NCBI GenBank assembly: GCA_016205045.1
Contig: JACQJM010000225.1
Span: 1 to 10,434 of the forward strand
DNA length: 10,434 nt
Direction: 5' to 3'
From: Elusimicrobiota bacterium
GTDB lineage: Bacteria; Elusimicrobiota; Elusimicrobia; JACQJN01
Part shown: positions 1 to 5,934 of the stretch, piece after piece
Numbering within the stretch: the first letter of the stretch is position 1
Layout of the letters: the number at the start of each line of letters is the position of its first letter
The notes under the pieces: model-generated
Databases searched by the model: none
What the model was told of the DNA's origin: nothing
What the model saw: the letters and a program-made list of their open reading frames with translations, nothing else
Position numbers and translations under genes: made by a program

Positions 1-34
1 CGCAGAGCTCGCGGCACCTGAGGCGCTGCTCTGA

Positions 35-49
35 GGGTAGGGTGAGGGG
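35..49 (+). repeat. Left inverted repeat flanking the HTH gene
   Basis: GGGTAGGGTGAGGGG here matches the reverse complement of 367-381 at 14 of 15 positions. The two arms bracket the small HTH gene. Arms are G-rich and could also be a dispersed genomic repeat fragment. Confidence 0.5.
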
Positions 50-61
50 GAGGAAAATCAC

Positions 62-79
62 AAGTTCGGGGAAGTTCTA
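62..79 (+). repeat. Dispersed 18-bp repeat, copy 1
   Basis: AAGTTCGGGGAAGTTCTA. Related copies lie at 421-438 and 10203-10220, and an inverted core at 10131-10142. This copy supplies the stop codon of the HTH gene on the minus strand. Confidence 0.4.
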
Positions 80-319
80 GTTTTGCGGGGTGGTTCTCAA
101 GGAGAGGATATTTTCTTGAGTTTGACGGGTGGACAGAAGTGTCGGGTTCATCAAGAAATCCTTTAAAGTCGCCTCCGAAATCTGGTAGTTCTTTCCAAAC
201 CGTTTAGCGGGGATTTTTCCCGTTTTGATGTAGCCGTACAGGGTGTGCGGGCTCATCTTGAATTTTTTGCAAATCTCTTCCACCGTGTAAAATTTAAGGT
301 CTCCTAAAATGCTCGCCAT
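77..319 (-). CDS. Small helix-turn-helix DNA-binding protein (excisionase/MerR-type, HTH_17-like)
   Basis: An 80-residue protein that is almost entirely one winged-helix DNA-binding domain. Residues about 10-56 follow the excisionase-family pattern: FYTVEEICKKFKMSPHTLYG forms the helix-turn-helix, then YIKTGKIPAKRFGKNYQIS forms the wing, and a final helix begins with EATLKDFL. The ATG at 317-319 is well supported, with AGGAGG at 328-333 on the minus strand 8 nt upstream. The stop is TAG at 77-79. In this family such proteins are excisionases or small regulators; without an integrase nearby, a regulator role is at least as likely. The roughly 24-residue C-terminal tail is polar and unrecognised. 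The gene stands alone and is bracketed by inverted GC-rich repeats (35-49 and 367-381). Target sites are unknown. Confidence 0.85.
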   Translation of the reverse strand: MASILGDLKFYTVEEICKKFKMSPHTLYGYIKTGKIPAKRFGKNYQISEATLKDFLMNPTLLSTRQTQENILSLRTTPQN

Positions 320-327
320 ATTTGTTG

Positions 328-333
328 CCTCCT
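328..333 (-). promoter_or_regulatory. Strong Shine-Dalgarno site for the HTH gene
   Basis: Minus-strand AGGAGG lies 8 nt before the ATG at 317-319. This perfect core and good spacing fix the start of the small HTH gene and support it being a real translated gene. Confidence 0.75.
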
Positions 334-366
334 AACCTTTGGGACTCTGCTGACCCACACTATTGA

Positions 367-381
367 CCCCTCACCCCACCC
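367..381 (-). repeat. Right inverted repeat flanking the HTH gene
   Basis: CCCCTCACCCCACCC is the partner of the arm at 35-49 (14 of 15 on the reverse complement). It runs directly into the CCTCTCCCCT hairpin at 380-420. Confidence 0.5.
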
Positions 382-420
382 TCTCCCCTGCCTACCGGCA
401 GGCAGGCGCAAGGGGAGAGG
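380..420. repeat. Palindromic intergenic repeat (CCTCTCCCCT / AGGGGAGAGG with CTACCGGCAGGC centre)
   Basis: The outer arms CCTCTCCCCT (380-389) and AGGGGAGAGG (411-420) form a perfect 10-bp stem. The 21-nt centre itself contains GCCTACCGGCAGGC, which folds through GCCT/AGGC, followed by a partial repeat GGCAGGC. The compound-palindrome form is typical of short dispersed intergenic repeats (REP/MITE-like). It has no T-run, so it is not a convincing terminator. Confidence 0.65.
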
Positions 421-438
421 AAGTTTGGGGAAGTTTTG
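421..438 (+). repeat. Dispersed 18-bp repeat, copy 2
   Basis: AAGTTTGGGGAAGTTTTG, directly abutting the palindrome at 380-420. It shares the AAGTT-GGGGAAGTT core with copy 1. Confidence 0.4.
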
Positions 439-550
439 TTATCTTCCTTTGATTTCGAGTAATAGCCAGCTTGTAACTTCTAGAAGAAGAACTGCAGTTA
501 GCGTTTCCATATTTTTATTCCCCCCATCACTAAGATTCACTGACCTACAC

Positions 551-556
551 TATAAG
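551..556 (+). promoter_or_regulatory. Possible -10 element of the operon promoter
   Basis: TATAAG matches the sigma-70 -10 consensus at five of six positions. No good -35 hexamer is visible at 16-18 nt upstream, so the call rests on the -10 and on position upstream of the structured leader. Confidence 0.2.
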
Positions 557-615
557 TATGGGGCGAGTTCCAAAAGACTTCAGGGGTCTTTAGAACTAAT
601 TGAGGGGTGACAAGA

Positions 616-653
616 GGCCTATTGGTAATTAGGTCCCAAGGGCAATAGTAGCC
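616..653 (+). promoter_or_regulatory. Bulged stem-loop in the operon leader
   Basis: GGCCTATTG (616-624) pairs with CAATAG plus GCC (643-648 and 651-653), with a 2-nt TA bulge and an 18-nt loop. The stretch from 602 has the ordered blocks GAGGG, CAA, CCTA, GGTAA, AGGTCC and GGGC, which recur in the same order at 10259-10302. This may be a shared structured RNA element, but the similarity is gapped. Confidence 0.35.
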
Positions 654-654
654 T

Positions 655-692
655 GTACAATAATGGCGTCCCAGGGGACGCCATTATTGTAC
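655..692. repeat. Perfect 38-bp palindrome upstream of the permease gene
   Basis: GTACAATAATGGCGTCCC (655-672) is the exact reverse complement of 675-692, with only AG between them. As RNA it gives a hairpin of about 17 bp; as DNA it could extrude a cruciform or bind a dimeric protein. It is not followed by a T-run, so simple intrinsic termination is unlikely. It ends 46 nt before the chosen permease start. Confidence 0.85.
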
Positions 693-738
693 TTTGGGAA
701 GATCGGGCTAAAGAGTAGGAGTGTGGGGAAATGCTAAA

Positions 739-2457
739 ATGGGCACGGAAATTGAGAACATGACCACAGTTTTATTTTCATTCCAGGTGCTTCTCCATAG
801 GCGCTGGTGTAGCCTTAGGAATGCCCTTCTTTTTCAAAACCGTTGGGAATGGGCCAAGAAGCTGTTTTTTGTCTTGGTGGGGCTCTCTATCTTGGTGGGG
901 CTTTATTTCGGATTCTTAAGAGTATTTCGTTATTTGGAGGGGGTGTTGATGGCCGGACCTCTTCTCACCTGGAAACTGACGGCCATGGCTCTTTTGACCA
1001 CGTTTGGGATGGTGGCTATCTCAGGTCTCATCACCTCCATGACGACCCTTTACTACTCTTATGATCTTGGGTTTTTGATGACCTCTCCCGTGTCAACCCG
1101 AACTATTTTCTTAGATAAGGCGATCGAGACAGTCTTCTACTCCTCCTGGACATTGGCATTGGTATTAGTTCCTTATGTGCTGGCTTTAGGAAAGGTCAAG
1201 GGTTTTGGGCTCTCTTTTTATGTTTTATTTAGCGGTCTATTTATTCCCTTTTTGTTTCTGGCAGCAGCTCTAGGCATTGGATTTAGTCTTTTGCTTATGT
1301 ATTTTTTCCCTTCCTCGCGCACCCGGGATGTGATCTGGGTTTTGAGCAGCATCTCTTTTGCTTTTATGTATGTCCTGGTCCGGTTTGCCCGCCCGGAAAG
1401 GCTTCTCCGCCCCGATGCTCTGGAAACAGTGGCGGAGTATCTCCGTTATCTTCAGGCGCCTACCGCTCCCTTTCTTCCCTCTTGGTGGTTCACCAAAGGT
1501 TTGATGGCGTATGCTTCCCAACATGGGGAAATTTTATGGCAACAGGCGGCTCTGATTTTCGGGGGGGCTTTCCTTATCTATGGGGGATTGGTGTGGGTGG
1601 CGGGCCGATTTTATGGGATTGGATTTAGCGGTTCTCAAGAGGGAGTCCGTTATGATGCCGGTTACCGATTAGCAACTTCTTGGGAGCAAAAATGGGGAAC
1701 TTTTTTTAAGGTTCCCAGGGATCTCCTCATTCTTTTCTGGAAAGACCGTAAAGAGTTCTTTAGGGATGTGAAGCACTGGTCTCAGTTGCTTTTGATTTTG
1801 GCCCTGGTGATGGTGTATCTTTTTAGTATTCGGAATCTCCCTTTGGGGGATTCGGCAGACCTTAAAAGTTTCATCTGTTTTTTAAACATTGGTATCGCGG
1901 GCTTTGTCATCGCGGCGCTCTCCCTGCGATTTACATTTCCTGCCATCAGCTTGGAGGGAAAAAGTTACTGGGTGATCAAGAGCGCTCCTTTGGATGTGGA
2001 CCTGATCATGAGAGAGAAGTTTTTATTCACGGTATTTCCTACGCTGGTTTTGGGCGTGATCCTCGTCACTTTTTCTAATTATTTTCTAGGAGCAGATCCC
2101 TTTGTGTCTTGGCTTTCGCTGGGAACCATTCTGGTGTGCTCCTGGACATTGTGTGGAATGGGGGTGGGACTGGGGGCGATGTTTCCTCGGTTTCACGTGC
2201 AGAATATCCACCAAATAGAGTCTTCCGCGGGCGGTTTTTTGTACATGGCATGCGCTCTGGGGTATTTGGCCGCTACCATTGTGGCGGAAATTTGGCCTAT
2301 CAAGATGCATTTTCAGGAAAGATTTGGGAAATTGCATGCCTGGGACTGGAAATTAATTTCCCTTTCTGTGGTGTTTTTAGTGGTTTTAAATTTCGTATCT
2401 TTTGTGGTGCCTTGGAAGTTGGGGAGGAAGGTGTTGGAAGGGTATGAAGGAGAATAA
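739..2457 (+). CDS. Polytopic ABC-type exporter permease (putative ABC exporter family)
   Basis: A 572-residue inner-membrane protein with about 12-13 hydrophobic segments. They are grouped as an N-terminal half (about residues 41-63, 81-101, 131-151, 158-190, 198-216, 266-291) and a C-terminal half (348-365, 378-401, 427-449, 457-481, 496-519, 538-560). Each half carries a similar cytoplasmic signature: LMTSPVSTRTIFLDKAIE near 113, and WVIKSAPLDVDLIMREKF near 411. This (S/T)-P-(V/L)-x-x-x-x-x-x-x-K pattern is typical, as I recall, of large permease subunits of putative ABC exporters. Substrate is unknown. No ATPase is encoded in the window, so its partner must be elsewhere. I chose ATG 739 (GGGGA about 9 nt upstream); GTG 721 and ATG 760 are in-frame alternatives. 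It is first in an overlapping three-gene operon. Confidence 0.75.
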   Translation: MGTEIENMTTVLFSFQVLLHRRWCSLRNALLFQNRWEWAKKLFFVLVGLSILVGLYFGFLRVFRYLEGVLMAGPLLTWKLTAMALLTTFGMVAISGLITSMTTLYYSYDLGFLMTSPVSTRTIFLDKAIETVFYSSWTLALVLVPYVLALGKVKGFGLSFYVLFSGLFIPFLFLAAALGIGFSLLLMYFFPSSRTRDVIWVLSSISFAFMYVLVRFARPERLLRPDALETVAEYLRYLQAPTAPFLPSWWFTKGLMAYASQHGEILWQQAALIFGGAFLIYGGLVWVAGRFYGIGFSGSQEGVRYDAGYRLATSWEQKWGTFFKVPRDLLILFWKDRKEFFRDVKHWSQLLLILALVMVYLFSIRNLPLGDSADLKSFICFLNIGIAGFVIAALSLRFTFPAISLEGKSYWVIKSAPLDVDLIMREKFLFTVFPTLVLGVILVTFSNYFLGADPFVSWLSLGTILVCSWTLCGMGVGLGAMFPRFHVQNIHQIESSAGGFLYMACALGYLAATIVAEIWPIKMHFQERFGKLHAWDWKLISLSVVFLVVLNFVSFVVPWKLGRKVLEGYEGE

Positions 2458-3217
2458 CTGTAGCAACGGAAGCAGTGGAAGCAAAAGAGGCAAAGGATGT
2501 TTGGAATTCTTCCGGTGCTTTCTGTTGCTTCGGTTGCTTCTTTTGCTGGTTTCTGCGACTTGTCTAGTCTGGCCTAGTTTTGGAGCAGAGACCTTGCCTT
2601 ACGGCGAACTTTTTACGGATGGGCCGAGCAATAAGCCTTGGGTGGCGTTGACGTTTGATGACGGTCCCGGTTCGGACACCCCTAAGTTTCTGGAGATGCT
2701 CAGAAGATATGATGCTAAAGCAACCTTTTTTATGATGGGATCCCAAGTCAAACAGCACCCGGATGTGGCCAGGGAAGTTCAAAAAGAGGGCCATTTAATA
2801 GGAAACCACACATTCTCTCATCCCAATTTTTATTTTTACAAGAAGGAGGACAAAAGGGAAAAGCTAAAGTCTGAGATTGAGTCTGGCCGCGAGGCGATCC
2901 TGGGCGCTACGGGGTCAGACCCCGTTTTTTTGAGGATGCCCAACGGGTATGTCCGGGATTGGGTCAAGGAAGTGGCGCAAGAAGAAAAAGTGATCTTAGT
3001 GAACTGGACCTATGGGTCGGACTGGACCAAAATAGATACAGCCCAAATGCTGAAAGGGTATCTTTCGCATCTCCATTCGGGAGCGGTTCTTCTCTTTCAC
3101 GATGGGGGTAAGGATCGAAGTCGGACGTTGTCAATTTTGGAGAAGGTGTTAAAGGAAATGGAGAAAAAGAATCTGAAGGCTGTTCGCGTGGATGAGATTT
3201 TGGGGCTGTCTGAGTGA
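2444..3217 (+). CDS. Exported polysaccharide deacetylase (CE4, NodB homology domain)
   Basis: A 257-residue metal-dependent deacetylase that removes acetyl groups from N- or O-acetylated sugars of peptidoglycan or exopolysaccharide. A long polar, basic N-terminus precedes a very hydrophobic core (CFLLLRLLLLLVSATCLVW, about 25-43), so it is secreted or membrane-anchored. The CE4 motifs are all visible: TFDDGP at 70-75 (D72 base, D73 metal), H122-T-F-S-H126 metal ligands, R164-M-P-N-G168, SDW near 192-194, and LLFHD with H219. ATG 2444 lies 14 nt inside the permease stop, giving overlap and likely translational coupling; a TTG at 2402 is a less likely start. A terminator-like palindrome (2909-2931) lies within the coding sequence, just before the RMPNG motif. 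The substrate cannot be read from sequence. Confidence 0.92.
   Translation: MKENNCSNGSSGSKRGKGCLEFFRCFLLLRLLLLLVSATCLVWPSFGAETLPYGELFTDGPSNKPWVALTFDDGPGSDTPKFLEMLRRYDAKATFFMMGSQVKQHPDVAREVQKEGHLIGNHTFSHPNFYFYKKEDKREKLKSEIESGREAILGATGSDPVFLRMPNGYVRDWVKEVAQEEKVILVNWTYGSDWTKIDTAQMLKGYLSHLHSGAVLLFHDGGKDRSRTLSILEKVLKEMEKKNLKAVRVDEILGLSE
2909..2931 (+). repeat. Terminator-like palindrome inside the deacetylase gene
   Basis: ACGGGGT (2909-2915), loop CAG, ACCCCGT (2919-2925), then an unbroken T7 run (2925-2931). This is a textbook intrinsic-terminator shape but within the reading frame, where it encodes TGSDPVF. It may be a short dispersed palindrome that landed in frame, or chance. Confidence 0.65.
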
Positions 3218-3954
3218 TGATCTCCTCTATTCTTCTCGTTTTTTTCGCTTTAGGGTCTTTACCCACGATCGCAGGGGAATTTGACGAACCTTTTTACAGC
3301 GGCCAAGAAGAAGCTCCCCCGGCGCTATTTAATATCTATGAATATGATTGGGGACTTTGTTTGGGATCGGAAGCCAAAGAGCCTTTTCATGTTTCATTTC
3401 GAGATGCCCTGGGGCCGGAGGAGAGAGTGGCGCGCAGTACGGTGCGTTGCTGGGCTGTGGAAGGGGGAACTCGTGTTCTCGCCTCAAGCGATCTCTGGAT
3501 GGGGGTTCAGAAAGTGTATACGACCCCAGAAGAGAAATTTACTCAGTCTTGCGGAGTGGGGGCTGGCGAACTGATCCAGCCTTTTTCCTTTTCTCCGGAT
3601 GGCAAGTTTTTCGCCTTCACGCTCACTCCCTTTTGCCGAGAGTCTCCCTGGGCAGCCCCCGTCTTTTACTTTTATCGGGTTAAGAATAAATCCGTCAACC
3701 CCATTAATCTAAGCAACCTTGTGGAGTATGTTTTCGATCGGTACCCTCCGGCTCGCGAAGCAGGATGTGCTCTGGAGATATCCCCGGTGGATTGGAAACG
3801 CAAAAATCAGCTTATCGTGAAAGTGGGATTTGAATCCTGCAAACTTCCCAAGGGCACATCCCTGCCCAAAAGCCAATGGACGATCACCATATTGGGGGAA
3901 CCTGGCTTTGTCAAAGAAGAGAAGCGAAAAATTCTTCCCTCCCTGCTTAAGTGA
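3217..3954 (+). CDS. Secreted protein of unknown function with six cysteines
   Basis: A 245-residue protein I do not recognise. The first ~20 residues form a clear signal peptide (ISSILLVFFALGSLPTIA, then G-E), pointing to export. The remainder is rich in aromatic residues and beta-strand-like segments and has six cysteines (48, 78, 112, 140, 184, 208), a number suited to three disulfides outside the cytoplasm. The segment FSFSPDGKFFAFTLTP (about 123-138) resembles one strand pair of a TolB/WD-type beta-propeller blade, but I see no further blades. The ATG at 3217 shares one base with the deacetylase stop (TGATG), so translation is probably coupled; a GTG at 3214 is an alternative. The context suggests a helper or product of the envelope-modifying operon. 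Confidence 0.7.
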   Translation: MISSILLVFFALGSLPTIAGEFDEPFYSGQEEAPPALFNIYEYDWGLCLGSEAKEPFHVSFRDALGPEERVARSTVRCWAVEGGTRVLASSDLWMGVQKVYTTPEEKFTQSCGVGAGELIQPFSFSPDGKFFAFTLTPFCRESPWAAPVFYFYRVKNKSVNPINLSNLVEYVFDRYPPAREAGCALEISPVDWKRKNQLIVKVGFESCKLPKGTSLPKSQWTITILGEPGFVKEEKRKILPSLLK

Positions 3955-3958
3955 TGGT

Positions 3959-5923
3959 CTAGGGTTCCGGACCGAATACTTTAGCAGGAGCTATGGGGTT
4001 GGGGACGAAGGGAGTGGAGGAGGGTGTGCAAGGGGTTTTGGCAGCCGCGTACTTGCTGAGCAAGCCTATCACAGCATTGGCCACGCTGGGTCCCATCTCG
4101 GGGCCTACGGAAAGGGCTTCGTGGTAATGTTGTAAGGGGTTCTTGTTCCCGCAACAGTCCTTGCCCCACTTAATGATGTTTGGGGCCGGGATAAAGTCAT
4201 TTTTAGGCACGATATATCCTAGATAGTCCTGACTTAATCCTAAAATAAATTTGTAGTCTGCAGTCATGTGGTCCTTGATGACAGGTTCCGTAGGAACTCC
4301 TGGATTAGCTGCCTTGATTTTTAACCATCTTTTTTTCCCGGGCCTATTGGGATCATCTATCTTGATCCAACAGTCTTTGGTGTCTTTCAAGTAGCCACCT
4401 ACCGAGATTTCGGGAAAAAGTTCCCCAGGGATTGTCGCCATTTGAGCTACGGGACGGTTTCCGGACTCCAAAACAACAAGATCGGTTTCTGTCTGAATAT
4501 ATTTTTGATCGAGATTATTTTCTTTTACATAGAGAGCGCCATCGACTAATTTATTTTGAATTATTTCTTCGAAAGTGCGGTTAGTCAAAGGAACCATGAA
4601 TCTTTTGGTGAAAACAGATAGCCCCGTGATGGAAACCGGGGAAGCTTTTTCTAAGGAATCTAAAACGGCGGAAGCGGCCAGTTCACTTTCACGTTGTAAT
4701 TTCGCGTAAGTTTTCTTGGGCAGGAGTTTGCCCGATTCGTCTCGGATGCAATCGCCGGGGTCACAACCTCCCGTAGCTCCTGTAAAATACACCACCGTGC
4801 CTCCTAGGCCTTGATAACTTTTACCATCCACGGTGAAGTTTCCTTTTTCCAAGGCTTCCCGAATATAATGTGGAAATCCTGAACTGAATTGTGTAATTTT
4901 GGTTCCCAAGTCTGCGGGATGGGGGACCCAGTTGACCAGCGTGCCTATCGTATTTCCTTCGGTATCTTTAAATGACATTGTTACAATCTGCTTATCGAAA
5001 ACAATAGGATCACGATTATCCAAGAGTAAGGAACCATATTTTTCGGGAGGATCGGCGTTTACGAAATAGGCTTGAGCAGGACGCATAGTTTGGTCCGCCT
5101 CTCGAAGGGCTTCGACACTGCGCTGTACTATATAGTTCATTAGCCGAGGGTCCTTTCCGTCTGTCACCTTTATGTCGAGGGGTTTGCCGAAGAAGTAGGC
5201 CATCAAACCATTGAAAATTTTAATTTTCTTTGGCCCCCAGATCCCTAAAGTATCGGGGCCTGCGTGGTTGTGTGTGGATCCCACAATAACCTCAGTAAAT
5301 CCTAAGTCTTTCGCTCTTTCTTGAATCTTTTGGACGTAATCAGATTTAAGCCCAATGATATCTAAAGCTACGAAACCGACCTTGCTACTGTTCGTATGTA
5401 AGACCAGAGCTCTGGCCCATAGGTCATCGTGCACCCCCGTGGCGTAGTAATAGGTTTTCCTCCCACCGAACTGAAAGCGGTTGATAGGATCAAAACCTGC
5501 AAACCACGGCCCATCCCATTTTCTATTGCCGTTGGTGTCGGTGAAGGGATCGGAATATGCCCGTGGATTATTGGGGTTGGGGGGGTCATATTTCCCATTA
5601 TGATTTAGGTCCTCAAAGGGCTCCATCCAGAGGTTTCCATTTTCATCTACGGGGGTGATCGTTCGGGAGGCAGCGCCTACAAGAAAAACGCTATCCTGGA
5701 CTGCTTCTATAGGGAAATTAAAAGTGGTATCTTCCTGGGTAGGTTGGGGAGGGGGGACTTGAGGCAATGCCTGATTCTCGAGTCGGGCTCTAAATTGTCC
5801 GAAGGCATCCTCTTTAGATTGTCCATCCCAGTTGTTCAGAGAATAAGAGCCCGCAGTGAGGTTTGTTCCTGATAGGGTATAAAGGATCAGAAAGGATTTA
5901 GCGAGGAGATTCTGAATTTTCAT
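3959..5923 (-). CDS. Exported neutral/alkaline ceramidase-like protein
   Basis: A 654-residue protein of the neutral/alkaline (non-lysosomal) ceramidase family, zinc amidases that cleave the N-acyl bond of ceramide. The N-terminus is a signal peptide (MKIQNLLAKSFLILYTLSG). The family landmarks appear in order: GAASRTITP near 83, GSTHNHAGP with H218 and H220, NWVPHPADL with H335, GATGGCDPGD at 382-391, IPGE with E501, and GLSQDYLGYI with Y567. By analogy with Pseudomonas ceramidase, the zinc ligands (His, His, Glu, Tyr) are kept, but the GDVSP nucleophile loop reads GGCDP here. Two acidic Asn/Gly loops (DLNHNGKYD, DTNGNRKWDG; about 105-138) look calcium-binding. The usual C-terminal sandwich domain seems missing. 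ATG 5923 has AAGAGA upstream; it starts 11 nt after the preceding gene's stop, so the two form an operon. Confidence 0.85.
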   Translation of the reverse strand: MKIQNLLAKSFLILYTLSGTNLTAGSYSLNNWDGQSKEDAFGQFRARLENQALPQVPPPQPTQEDTTFNFPIEAVQDSVFLVGAASRTITPVDENGNLWMEPFEDLNHNGKYDPPNPNNPRAYSDPFTDTNGNRKWDGPWFAGFDPINRFQFGGRKTYYYATGVHDDLWARALVLHTNSSKVGFVALDIIGLKSDYVQKIQERAKDLGFTEVIVGSTHNHAGPDTLGIWGPKKIKIFNGLMAYFFGKPLDIKVTDGKDPRLMNYIVQRSVEALREADQTMRPAQAYFVNADPPEKYGSLLLDNRDPIVFDKQIVTMSFKDTEGNTIGTLVNWVPHPADLGTKITQFSSGFPHYIREALEKGNFTVDGKSYQGLGGTVVYFTGATGGCDPGDCIRDESGKLLPKKTYAKLQRESELAASAVLDSLEKASPVSITGLSVFTKRFMVPLTNRTFEEIIQNKLVDGALYVKENNLDQKYIQTETDLVVLESGNRPVAQMATIPGELFPEISVGGYLKDTKDCWIKIDDPNRPGKKRWLKIKAANPGVPTEPVIKDHMTADYKFILGLSQDYLGYIVPKNDFIPAPNIIKWGKDCCGNKNPLQHYHEALSVGPEMGPSVANAVIGLLSKYAAAKTPCTPSSTPFVPNPIAPAKVFGPEP

Positions 5924-5934
5924 TAAAATTTCTC

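Larger units (their letters stand above)
440..738 (+). other. Non-coding leader of the permease-deacetylase operon
   Basis: About 300 nt with no convincing gene. It holds, in order, a possible -10 sequence TATAAG (551-556), a weak AAAGAC/GTCTTT hairpin (573-591), a longer bulged stem-loop (616-653), a perfect palindrome (655-692) and the ribosome-binding area of the permease gene. If transcription starts near 563, the mRNA leader would be about 175 nt and highly structured, as in attenuated or riboswitch-controlled operons. No known riboswitch class was recognised. Confidence 0.4.

Noticed and set aside
425..610. Open frame of 61 codons in the operon leader
   Set aside because: It starts inside a dispersed repeat, overlaps hairpins, has no convincing ribosome-binding site and no recognisable protein features.
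655..692. Intrinsic terminator
   Set aside because: The stem is strong but is followed by TTTGGG rather than a T-run on the plus strand, and no gene ends just upstream on that strand.
2402..2443. TTG start extending the deacetylase by 14 codons
   Set aside because: The added residues are the out-of-frame end of the permease gene, and the signal peptide is complete from ATG 2444.
2086..2447. Long frames overlapping the permease 3' end on both strands
   Set aside because: They shadow the permease reading frame and have low-complexity, Cys/His/Gly-rich composition typical of out-of-frame translation.
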